A stretch of DNA of 64,000 nucleotides, taken from NCBI GenBank assembly GCA_002702655.1, contig PABB01000056.1, forward strand, positions 222,145 through 286,144, written 5' to 3'. The position numbers were made by a program, and so were the translations under genes. This document shows positions 57,692 to 64,000 of the stretch, in pieces; position 1 is the stretch's first letter, and each line of letters opens with the position of its first letter. The notes under the pieces are model-generated. The model was not told the DNA's origin. It made no database searches and was given only the letters and a program-made list of their open reading frames with translations. The DNA is from Planctomycetaceae bacterium. GTDB taxonomy: Bacteria; Planctomycetota; Planctomycetia; Pirellulales; Lacipirellulaceae.

Positions 57692-58483
57692 ATGAACGAC
57701 ACCGCAGTTTGTTTGCAGATTGTGCGCGAAGGCGACGAGGCGGCCGCAACCCAGCGGCCGCGCTTCGACGGGCGCCCCCAGCCGGCGCACATCCCGATGC
57801 GGATTCATCAGGGTTGGAACACGCTGCCGCCTCCCCGCCGCTGGGCCAAGACCATGGCCAGCGTCCGCCGTTGGCATCCCGACTGGGACTATCGCCTGTG
57901 GACCAGCGCCGATGCGCTCTCCTACATCCGCGAGCGGCATCCCGATCTCTACCCGTCATTTGCCGACTACAACCGCGAGATCATGCGCTGCGACGTGTTG
58001 CGGTACGCGCTGATGTACGACCAGGGCGGCATGTATTGCGACCTCGACTACGAGTTCATCCGCCCCTACGACTACGGCGACGCGCAGCTCGTGCTGGGCT
58101 ACGAAATGGATCTCGCCTGGGGCGATCCGCTGGAGCAGATCGCCAGCTACTTCTTCGCCTCGGCGCCCGGGCATCCGCTGTGGCGCGACATGCTGGACGA
58201 GCTGATCGCCAACCCGCCGCACACCGACACCTACCGCGACGTCGTCAACGCCACCGGCCCCGGTTTTCTGACGCGCGTGTTCATGGCCAATCGCCACCGC
58301 TACGAAGGGGTGATTGTCGAGCCGCGGCTGGTCTTCAGCCCCTACCGCGTGCGCGGCAAGCACGAACGGGCCGTGCTGCTGAACAACGGCCAAACGGTCG
58401 GCATCCACCACGCCAGCGGCAGTTGGAAGGAACGCTGGACGCCCACCTATTTCAAGGCCAAGCTGGCCAAACGGCGGGCCTAG
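57692..58483 (+). CDS. GT32-type glycosyltransferase
   Basis: This 263-residue protein has the OCH1/GT32 core: IPMRIHQGWNTLPPPRRWAK, then SFADYNREIMRCDVLRYALM and the DxD motif in DQGGMYCDLDYEFIRPYD. The C-terminal IHHASGSW is also usual. It probably adds a hexose to a glycan, with a nucleotide sugar as donor. It starts 3 bases after the heptosyltransferase gene. Confidence 0.92.
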   Translation: MNDTAVCLQIVREGDEAAATQRPRFDGRPQPAHIPMRIHQGWNTLPPPRRWAKTMASVRRWHPDWDYRLWTSADALSYIRERHPDLYPSFADYNREIMRCDVLRYALMYDQGGMYCDLDYEFIRPYDYGDAQLVLGYEMDLAWGDPLEQIASYFFASAPGHPLWRDMLDELIANPPHTDTYRDVVNATGPGFLTRVFMANRHRYEGVIVEPRLVFSPYRVRGKHERAVLLNNGQTVGIHHASGSWKERWTPTYFKAKLAKRRA

Positions 58484-58762
58484 CTGTCCGCGCCGCGGTT
58501 TCGCCGCGCGGGCGCCCGCAAAATCAATTTCTCCGGCGTATCCGGCGTCAATGGGCGCAGCCGCTCCGGCGGGACGACAAGATCGTGGACGACCGCCGTA
58601 AGTGTGTCTACGCTGGATTTGGGGTCGCGCCGCGTCGAGCGGCGCGTCTGTCTGCGGACCGACGTCGGCGGGGCGGCGGCGGTTCTGTCTTGGCCGCATC
58701 CGTGCGTCCAAGAATCTGGCGACAGCGAAGGTGCAACAGAGAACAGGTTGTTGGAACAGGCT

Positions 58763-59662
58763 ATGCGGCGACTACTGCGTTTAATCCTTTTGGTTTGCGG
58801 ACTGACTTCGGGTTTCCTCAGCAACGGCACGGGCGCGCACGCCACGATCGTCCGGTTCGACACGAACCTTGGGTCGATCCTCGTGCGTCTCTACGACACC
58901 GCTACGCCAATCACGACGAACAACTTCCTCGCCTATGTGAACGCCAATTCCTGGGACAATTCGTTCATTCACCGCAGCGTGTCTGGCTTTGTGGTTCAAG
59001 GCGGCGGCTACAAGTTGGATCCCGATATCTTCAATACCGTGGATATCACTTCGTTTGCCCCCATTCAGAATGAGTTTGGGATCTCCAACCTGCGGGGTAC
59101 GATCGCGATGGCCAAGTTGGGCGGCGACCCCAATTCGGCGACGAACGAGTGGTTCTTCAATTTGGCCAACAACTCGGCGAATCTCGATAACCAGAACGGA
59201 GGATTTACCGTGTTTGGGCGCATCACGTCGGGACTCTCGGTCATTGACGACATTGCGGCCCTCGATATTGTCAGCGCCGGCGAGCCCTTTACGAACGTGC
59301 CTGTGCTCGATTTCGACAAAGTCATTGCCCAGAACAACATCCTTGATGAGGACGCCGTGATTGTCAGCGACGTCTCGGTCTTGAGTTTTCCCGATGCCGA
59401 CTACGATTTCAATCACAAGGTCGCTGGGCAAGATTTCATTTTTTGGCAGCGAACGTTCGGTTCGACGACCGTTGCCGTTGCCGACGGGAATGGCAATGGC
59501 GTGGTTGATGTGGCTGACTTGTCGTTGTGGCAAGCCGGATACGGCGCCAGTTCAGCGACAAGTACGACTGCGGCCGTTCCCGAACCGGCAACGCTTGCCC
59601 TGGCCGGCGGTTTCGCGTGGCTGCTTGTTGCACGCCGTTTCAGAAGACGGGCGACCGATTGA
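58763..59662 (+). CDS. Exported cyclophilin with dockerin-like and PEP-CTERM regions
   Basis: This 299-residue protein has a signal peptide (LLRLILLVCGLTSGFLSN). A cyclophilin-type peptidyl-prolyl isomerase domain follows (VRFDTNLGSILVRLYDTATP, FIHRSVSGFVVQGGG, NEWFFNL, FTVFGRI). Next are two dockerin-like calcium loops (DADYDFNHKVAGQDFIFWQ and DGNGNGVVDVADLSLWQ). VPEPATLALAGGFAWLL and a basic tail make a PEP-CTERM anchor. It probably folds proteins at the cell surface. Base composition seems slightly more AT-rich than its neighbours. Confidence 0.9.
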   Translation: MRRLLRLILLVCGLTSGFLSNGTGAHATIVRFDTNLGSILVRLYDTATPITTNNFLAYVNANSWDNSFIHRSVSGFVVQGGGYKLDPDIFNTVDITSFAPIQNEFGISNLRGTIAMAKLGGDPNSATNEWFFNLANNSANLDNQNGGFTVFGRITSGLSVIDDIAALDIVSAGEPFTNVPVLDFDKVIAQNNILDEDAVIVSDVSVLSFPDADYDFNHKVAGQDFIFWQRTFGSTTVAVADGNGNGVVDVADLSLWQAGYGASSATSTTAAVPEPATLALAGGFAWLLVARRFRRRATD

Positions 59663-59940
59663 CGCGCCACGCTCGGCGATCAGGTCGACAGGCCGTCTGA
59701 GATGCACGCCCGTCGGTGTGGGCTCGCCTTGCCCGCGACATGTTGTCGCTGATGCCTCTGCTGCTCCATTGCGGACAGCGGCCCGCTGTTAATGCAATGC
59801 AGCGACGACCGGCAATCCCGTTAAAATCGCTTCAACTCCCTGCAGTGGACAACGATGTCCCGAAGCCTTCCGGCAAGTTTGGAAAACCCTGCTGATGCCT
59901 GACTTAAGCTTGCAAAAACGAGCTTTCGTGCTCGGCGTTC

Positions 59941-60666
59941 ATGCAAGACATCGGGGCACGGGCGGACATGAACTCAACGGGATCGCTGTCGGTCGGCGAG
60001 ATCGACAGCCTGTGTGAAATACTGGACGGCCACTTCGCGGCGACCGCGATGAAGAGCGCCGTCGCAGGCGATGACGGCCCGGCCAAGCGTGCCGAGCGGT
60101 TTGTCTGCGTCGGCTGTGGCGAAGAGCTGTCGGCTGTCGTCTTGACGCCCGGTCGCAATGCGGTCGCCTTGCGTTGCGAGTCGTGCCAGCGTTGGCATTT
60201 CGTGGATGATTCGCAGGACGACGTGACTGTCCCCACCGATGATGCCGGGGCGGCGACGACTGTGTCGTTGGAGAACTTTGCGCTGTGTCCCGACGCCCGC
60301 ACGCAGCGCTTGATCGAGCATCTGCTGGGAATTGGCGAGGACTCCTCGGAGCACCGCCGTGCAGTCCGCGCCCCAATTTGTGCGCCCATCCTGTGCGTCC
60401 CGCTATCTGACGCCTTGGAGCCGGCGGGGCGCGTGGCGCCCGCCATGATTCTCGACCTCTCAGCCACGGGAGCCTGCATCGCCACGCGTGGGAACCCGAC
60501 AGCCTGCCATTACGTGCTTGATCTAAGTGCCACTGGCTGTCGCGGTGCGCAGGTCTTGGGCTCGGTTCGCTGGCAACGCCCCGAACGCGGCGGCGTGACG
60601 ACCGTCGGCTGCGAGTTCATCCACAAGCCCGGCGAACCGCTGCCGCTGCCTGACGAGAACGTCTGA
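59941..60666 (+). CDS. Zinc-ribbon and PilZ domain protein
   Basis: This 241-residue cytoplasmic protein has a zinc ribbon with cysteines at 56, 59, 79 and 82 (VCVGCG, then CESC). A PilZ domain starts near residue 137 with RRAVR (RxxxR) and has ILDLSATGACI (DxSxxG), the cyclic di-GMP contact motifs, both intact. It may link c-di-GMP levels to a target, perhaps through the ribbon. The HD-GYP protein of the window could lower c-di-GMP. An in-frame ATG at 59968 is an alternative start. Confidence 0.85.
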   Translation: MQDIGARADMNSTGSLSVGEIDSLCEILDGHFAATAMKSAVAGDDGPAKRAERFVCVGCGEELSAVVLTPGRNAVALRCESCQRWHFVDDSQDDVTVPTDDAGAATTVSLENFALCPDARTQRLIEHLLGIGEDSSEHRRAVRAPICAPILCVPLSDALEPAGRVAPAMILDLSATGACIATRGNPTACHYVLDLSATGCRGAQVLGSVRWQRPERGGVTTVGCEFIHKPGEPLPLPDENV

Positions 60667-60837
60667 CGCTCCGCACGGTCGGTTGAACCAAGCAACGACG
60701 GCAGCCCTTGGCGGACCACCACCAGACACGAGGTTGAGCAGGCCTGAGAGGGTTCCTTTCGAAGTCGACTGGAACTCAGCACGAGGCGTGTACTGAGGCG
60801 TATACCAGAGGTCTTTTCGAAAGGCTTCTGCTCTTTG

Positions 60838-60875
60838 GCCCTTGCCGTAACTGCAATTGCGGCAAGGGCTTTTTT
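60838..60875 (+). terminator. Rho-independent terminator at the element boundary
   Basis: A 10-bp stem (gcccttgccg/cggcaagggc, 60838-60847 and 60860-60869) with a 12-base loop is followed by six T residues. It lies 170 bases after the PilZ gene and 4 bases before the tRNA-Lys remnant. Confidence 0.75.
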
Positions 60876-60878
60876 CAG

Positions 60879-60920
60879 TGCTCCCTCAAGGACTCGAACC
60901 TTGAACCTACTGATTAAGAG
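60879..60920 (-). other. Orphan 3' half of a tRNA-Lys(CTT) gene, attachment-site remnant
   Basis: On the minus strand this reads as the anticodon loop CTCTTAA (anticodon CTT), the 3' stem TCAG, a variable loop, a full T-arm (CAAGG, loop TTCGAGT, CCTTG) and the acceptor strand AGGGAGC plus A73. The 5' half is absent: no GCTCCCT acceptor strand or D-arm lies in the next 60 bases. An isolated tRNA 3' end of this kind marks the far att site of an integrated element. By orientation the element lies to the right. Confidence 0.8.
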
Positions 60921-61248
60921 GCTGGCCCGTTCACCCTATGCCGATTCGCGTTTCACTCGACGTTTCCCGAGTGTTCCCCAGCATTGTACCGCCGCCGACT
61001 GCGATTTCAAACCTTTTCACGTCTTGCCGATATTTCTCGGAGAATACCGGTATTCGGGAGAAGTCGCCGGGCGTTATCCGGTAGTTTACCGGATTATCCA
61101 ATTGCAGCATTCACACCACACGGGACCGAGAAGAGCCGTCCGCGGCGCCCCAGAACGCACCGCCCAAGAAATTCGGCTCTCCAGAATCGCTCCTAACGCG
61201 CTCAGGCGCCTCGGTCCGACTCCGAACACGTCCGCGGTGATCGTGCGT
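60921..61248. other. Non-coding stretch beside the att remnant
   Basis: These 328 bases carry no frame with recognisable features on either strand and no clear promoter or terminator. Confidence 0.35.
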
Positions 61249-61452
61249 CTACGGGCCGCACAGGGGCTCCACGGTCTTCCCGCTGACGCCGGCCGCTTCG
61301 CCTGCCTTGTCGCGTGCTCGCTGGGCCTCTGAAACTTCTGGGACATTTGTCCCAGATGTTTTCTTCTTGCCGCGACCGCCGCCTTGCCCCTGCCGTTCCT
61401 TAGCCTTGGCCTTTTCCCACTCCAGGCACTCTTGAGCGTGAGCTGCGCACCC
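61249..61452 (-). pseudogene. Fragment of a phage/plasmid replication-associated protein
   Basis: The minus-strand frame 61452-61249 is open with no start codon and begins right after a TAA (61455-61453). It encodes AQECLEWEKAKAKERQ, a Gly/Lys-rich linker and AQRARDKAGEAAGVSGKTVE before a TAG. The ARDKAGxAxGVSGKTVE pattern is the helix-turn-helix seen in ParB- or replication-type phage proteins, which would continue much further. The fragment therefore appears truncated at both ends. Confidence 0.5.
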
Positions 61453-61513
61453 TTATGTAAATTTTTCACAAGGGTAGATTCGCCCACCTCGCACGCGCCC
61501 GTGAGCCGCAACT

Positions 61514-61540
61514 ACGTTGGCGGAAAATTTACGCCAACGT
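61514..61540. repeat. 9-bp perfect inverted repeat with AT-rich loop
   Basis: acgttggcg (61514-61522) and cgccaacgt (61532-61540) enclose the loop gaaaattta. Around it the phrase gagcgtgagc/gtgagccgcaact recurs three times (61434, 61501, 61564), suggesting a small repeat array in the element. Confidence 0.55.
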
Positions 61541-61624
61541 GCCGACGATGCCGCCTCGCACTTGAGCGTGAGCCGCAACTGCCGGGGGGGGTGGCAAGTT
61601 TCCCCCCCCCTCCCGTGGCAACTC

Positions 61625-61816
61625 TCACCGCCGAGCCGCCTGCGCCGCCGCTTGCAGGTCGCCGTGGTCAACCGCGTGAACCATCGCGGTCCCGTTCCGC
61701 CAATCCGGCCGCAGCCGCCGCTGCCGCTCAGCCTCAGTCCAGCCCGCCCGAATCCGCTCGCAGGCTGCTGCGATTTCCTCGGGGGTCGGGTCGCGCGTTC
61801 GTCGCGGATGGTCCAT
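61625..61816 (-). CDS. Small element-borne hypothetical protein
   Basis: This 63-residue protein has the pattern RDPTPEEIAAACERIRAGWT, then EAERQRRLRPDW, an amphipathic helix pair I recall from small planctomycete mobile-element genes. No function is known. It lies 37 bases downstream of the Nu1-like gene in the same direction. Confidence 0.6.
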   Translation of the reverse strand: MDHPRRTRDPTPEEIAAACERIRAGWTEAERQRRLRPDWRNGTAMVHAVDHGDLQAAAQAARR

Positions 61817-61853
61817 CGCCCGCCCCGTGCAACAAGATCAGCGGCCAAGCCGC

Positions 61854-62420
61854 TCAGAACCGGCGCCCACGCTTGGCCGCCAACTCGCGTTCGTACTCAA
61901 TGCGCCAAACGAGTATCTCGCCAACGTCCCATTGCCCCTGTCGGCCCGGCATTCCCGCGTCGCGCCAGTTCTGACGCAGTGTCGCGGGTTTGACGCCCAG
62001 CGCCTCCGCCGCTTCCCGCAGCGTTCTCACGGGCGGACCGCACAACTCGCGAATCTGCTCCAGGTCCTGGGGCGTCTCGCACTTCTCGTGCAACCGAATG
62101 AGAATGCCGCCGAGTCCGACGCGGGCTTCTTCCGCTCGCCGCACTTGCAGAACCCACGCCAGCAACGGGCCAGCCGGCCAATCGCCAGCGGCGCCAGGCG
62201 CCCCGGCCTCAATCCAATCAGCGACCACCTCGTCAGCCACTCCGAACGCCTCGGCAATTTCCGCGGCGGACGTAAACGTCAACTCGCCGCACAACGCCTG
62301 CAACACGCTGGCGTCAATCCTGCGAGGCGGTGACGCATACAACGCCTGGAACACGCGGGCAGCATCGAAACGCTGCGAGGGGGCGCGCTGTGGCGTCTGG
62401 CGGTGCTTGGTGTTGCTCAT
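61854..62420 (-). CDS. Nu1-like protein with two helix-turn-helix modules
   Basis: This 188-residue protein has two related HTH units. The first reads FTSAAEIAEAFGVADEVVAD, followed by WIEAGAPG; the second reads VRTLREAAEALGVKPATLRQ, followed by WRDAGMPG. Each ends near a WxxGxxPG turn, and the second continues DVGEILVWRIEYERELAAKR. This resembles phage small-terminase Nu1 or excisionase-type DNA-binding proteins; the duplicated form is less usual. The start at 62420 (MSNTKHRQ) avoids an upstream G-run. Confidence 0.7.
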   Translation of the reverse strand: MSNTKHRQTPQRAPSQRFDAARVFQALYASPPRRIDASVLQALCGELTFTSAAEIAEAFGVADEVVADWIEAGAPGAAGDWPAGPLLAWVLQVRRAEEARVGLGGILIRLHEKCETPQDLEQIRELCGPPVRTLREAAEALGVKPATLRQNWRDAGMPGRQGQWDVGEILVWRIEYERELAAKRGRRF

Positions 62421-62720
62421 GGTCGTTGTAGTAGGTGGGGGGACGCGGCCCCTGATATACGAATTGCGTTGGATTGCTACGCCCCGCTCGTTGACCAACC
62501 CTGCATGGGTCCCGACTGGGGGGGGGCTAGGCAAGCTAGGTGCCTTCCCATCAGCCCGCACCGCGCCGCCCCAGGATCGGGGCGAGCGCGGCGGGCAACG
62601 CTGGGCGTCTGGCTTTTGTTGCACACCACGCTGCCCCTGAATGGCAGAACGGCAACGTGGATCGACTCAGCCCCGCGGCGTCTGACAGGAGTGTTGGCCG
62701 CGGTGACGCCGTTGCGACGG
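62421..62720. other. Spacer with a G9 run in the element
   Basis: This 300-base gap lies upstream of the Nu1-like gene. It contains a run of nine G (62518-62526) and a run of six G near 62438. No gene is seen. Confidence 0.4.
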
Positions 62721-62996
62721 TCAGCAGTGCAGGCCGTTGACCAGCACGCCGCCGTGGCGGTCCTGCTGTCGGTCAAGCGATGCCCGCGTGTCGTCGGGTA
62801 GCTCAAAGCCAGCATCCCGGCAGACGGTCTCGCAGTACTGGGCAAGCGACGTGCCTTCCTTGCGGAGCGCGGCCGCGTGCTTGCCGTAGTCAGCAATGGC
62901 CTCGCCGATGATGGCCTTCTGGTCAGTGGTCAGCGCCCCGGAGTCCAGGTAGGCCCTGGGGATCAGTCCGTTGATTCCAAGCATGGTTTTATTCAT
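62721..62996 (-). CDS. Small element-borne hypothetical protein
   Basis: This 91-residue protein begins MNKTMLGINGLIPRAYLDSG and contains DQKAIIGEAIADYGKHAAAL and SLAQYCETVCRDAGFELPDD. It is helical, with three Cys and no signal peptide. No family was recognised. It follows the coiled-coil gene by 49 bases in the same direction. Confidence 0.6.
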   Translation of the reverse strand: MNKTMLGINGLIPRAYLDSGALTTDQKAIIGEAIADYGKHAAALRKEGTSLAQYCETVCRDAGFELPDDTRASLDRQQDRHGGVLVNGLHC

Positions 62997-63045
62997 TGTG
63001 GTGGATGGATGTTGAACCCGGCCGACGTGGCGGGGCTTGGGGTCG

Positions 63046-63540
63046 TCACTTGGGGAGCTTCACTGCCTTCCAGGTGTCGTGAACTTCCATCGGCGCGAAC
63101 GGGTCGCAGTGCTCGCGCTTCAGCTTCTCAATGGCTCGCTTCGCTTGCAGCTTGCCGTCCGCCGCCGCGTTCTGGGCGGCACGCTTCAGCCTTGAATGAT
63201 CGAGCGCCGCCTTGTGCATGGCGCGGGCGGCTTCCAGGTTCGCTTCCGCCTGCTGAAGTGCTGCTGCCGACTCGACGTACTCTTCGCGGGCTTCGGCAAT
63301 GCGGGCGTCCCAGTCGCGGTTGACGTATGCGTCTTCAGCGTCGGCAATCGTCATCGCCCATTGGACGGATTCCCGGAACGCATCCAGTGTGCAGCCAAGT
63401 CGGCGGGCAGCCTCAGCTAGGTCGTCGGGCTTCGCCTTGCCCTTGCGAATCTTCACGATGATTTCGCGGGCGAACTTCTCGCCGTGTTCGCGGGCGTCCT
63501 TGAATGCCACGGCGGTAGCGTCTTCTGCTGATACAACCAT
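63046..63540 (-). CDS. Element-borne coiled-coil protein
   Basis: This 164-residue protein begins MVVSAEDATAVAFKDAREHG. A C-terminal helical region rich in Ala/Glu/Lys (AALQQAEANLEAARAMHKAA) is probably coiled coil; FRESVQWAMTIADAEDAYVN lies between. No family was recognised. An open frame continues to 63729, but the extension overlaps the next gene and lacks the helical pattern. Confidence 0.6.
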   Translation of the reverse strand: MVVSAEDATAVAFKDAREHGEKFAREIIVKIRKGKAKPDDLAEAARRLGCTLDAFRESVQWAMTIADAEDAYVNRDWDARIAEAREEYVESAAALQQAEANLEAARAMHKAALDHSRLKRAAQNAAADGKLQAKRAIEKLKREHCDPFAPMEVHDTWKAVKLPK

Positions 63541-63595
63541 TTCGTACCTCGGTCTTGGGGGTGTGTCGCCGGCAACGTGCCGGACGGTCAGTCGT

Positions 63596-63829
63596 TCAAT
63601 CCGTCGCGTCGCCTGCGGACGGACTACAGGTTGGGCGCCGGCGGTCGCTCTGCTGTGCCGGTGTGGGGATCGTTGGGTAGGACCCGCCGGCCGTCGCCCT
63701 CGCACGGGCTTCCGCTTCGCCTTGGGCATCGAACCAGCGGGCCGCGGTGCTCACCTTGGGCAGCGTCGCCAGCTCGGCAACGCGCTTCAGTCGCTCGGCT
63801 CGGTCGGCTTCGCGTTGGTCGTCGGTCAT
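63596..63829 (-). CDS. Small element-borne hypothetical protein
   Basis: This 77-residue protein starts MTDDQREADRAERLKRVAEL and has WFDAQGEAEARARATAGGSY followed by a polar tail. The ATG overlaps the TGA of the upstream gene (ATGA), a sign of translational coupling. No family was recognised. Confidence 0.55.
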   Translation of the reverse strand: MTDDQREADRAERLKRVAELATLPKVSTAARWFDAQGEAEARARATAGGSYPTIPTPAQQSDRRRPTCSPSAGDATD

Positions 63830-64000
63830 CGTGCTTGCTCCAGGTGCAGTGCAATGGCGGCTCGCAACTCGCCGTCGACCTTGGGCCGCAACCATTCCAA
63901 ATAGCCCACCGGGACCAGCGACAGCGGCTTGCCTTTGTGCTTGCCAAACGGCAGCGACGGTTCCCACGACAGCCGCAGGTCGTCGCAGCGGGGACTGTGC
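63826..64000 (-). CDS. DUF3820-like protein, C-terminal end (partial)
   Basis: The right edge cuts this gene; about 57 codons remain. They contain LPFGKHKGKPLSLVPVGYLE followed by WLRPKVDGELRAAI. The PFGKHKGxPLxxVPxxYLxW pattern is the DUF3820 signature, found alone or at the end of exonuclease-like phage proteins. The TGA overlaps the next ATG. Confidence 0.7.
   Translation of the reverse strand, partial: HSPRCDDLRLSWEPSLPFGKHKGKPLSLVPVGYLEWLRPKVDGELRAAIALHLEQAR

Larger units (their letters stand above)
60879..64000. mobile_element. Left end of a tRNA-associated integrated element (partial)
   Basis: The region right of the tRNA-Lys remnant differs from the rest: only small minus-strand frames, tightly packed, some overlapping, with Nu1-like and DUF3820-like proteins, a gene fragment, and several G/C homopolymer runs. 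No integrase, capsid or portal gene is visible. The element continues beyond the right edge, so a prophage, satellite or ICE cannot be told apart. Confidence 0.6.

Noticed and set aside
60879-60990. Complete tRNA gene
   Set aside because: The acceptor 5' strand, D-arm and anticodon 5' stem cannot be found; only the 3' half is present.

Overview
The window looks like chromosome of a planctomycete, most likely Pirellulales. The signs are high GC, two secreted proteins with dockerin-like repeats and PEP-CTERM anchors, a DUF1080 protein, separate coaB and coaC genes, many large secreted proteins of unknown function, and genes often lacking a clear Shine-Dalgarno. This is inference from gene content; no rRNA gene is present.

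Layout. 1-12.4 kb: the start of a fused lysophospholipid transporter/acyltransferase/acyl-ACP synthetase (Aas type), then dnaK, clpB, a PEP-CTERM metzincin protease and a DsbD-type reductase. 12.6-20.4 kb: a minus-strand housekeeping run of aroF, tpiA, secG, yicC, gmk, rpoZ, coaC, an inserted unknown gene, and coaB. 20.4-34.7 kb: secreted unknown proteins, a DUF1080 protein, a degenerate prepilin peptidase, an M29 aminopeptidase, an EEP-family hydrolase, a CBS-domain protein, a hybrid histidine kinase and an aldo/keto reductase. 34.8-47.3 kb: hemB, an HD-GYP protein, an acidic low-complexity protein, a Pro/Gly/Ala-rich envelope protein, ilvD, a GNAT, a methyltransferase, DUF2071 and DUF1648 proteins and an S41-like protease. 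47.3-51.4 kb: an alcohol dehydrogenase and a persulfide regulon (arsR, rhodanese-DUF2892, CoA-disulfide reductase-rhodanese) with two near-identical operators. 51.4-60.7 kb: glycosyltransferases, an S41 protease, a C45-like Ntn hydrolase, a HAD phosphatase, a heptosyltransferase, a PEP-CTERM cyclophilin and a zinc-ribbon/PilZ protein.

From 60.9 kb to the right edge the content changes. An orphan 3' half of a tRNA-Lys(CTT) gene is followed by small minus-strand phage-like genes, including one with two Nu1-type helix-turn-helix modules. This looks like one end of an integrated element; the intact tRNA and an integrase are predicted to lie beyond the right edge.

The least expected structure is a set of paired, opposed hairpin repeats with short flanking tags (GTAG or GTGC). 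They resemble REP/BIME elements, belong to several distinct families, and mostly sit within about 15 bases of stop codons, three times between convergent genes. No REP-associated transposase is in the window.
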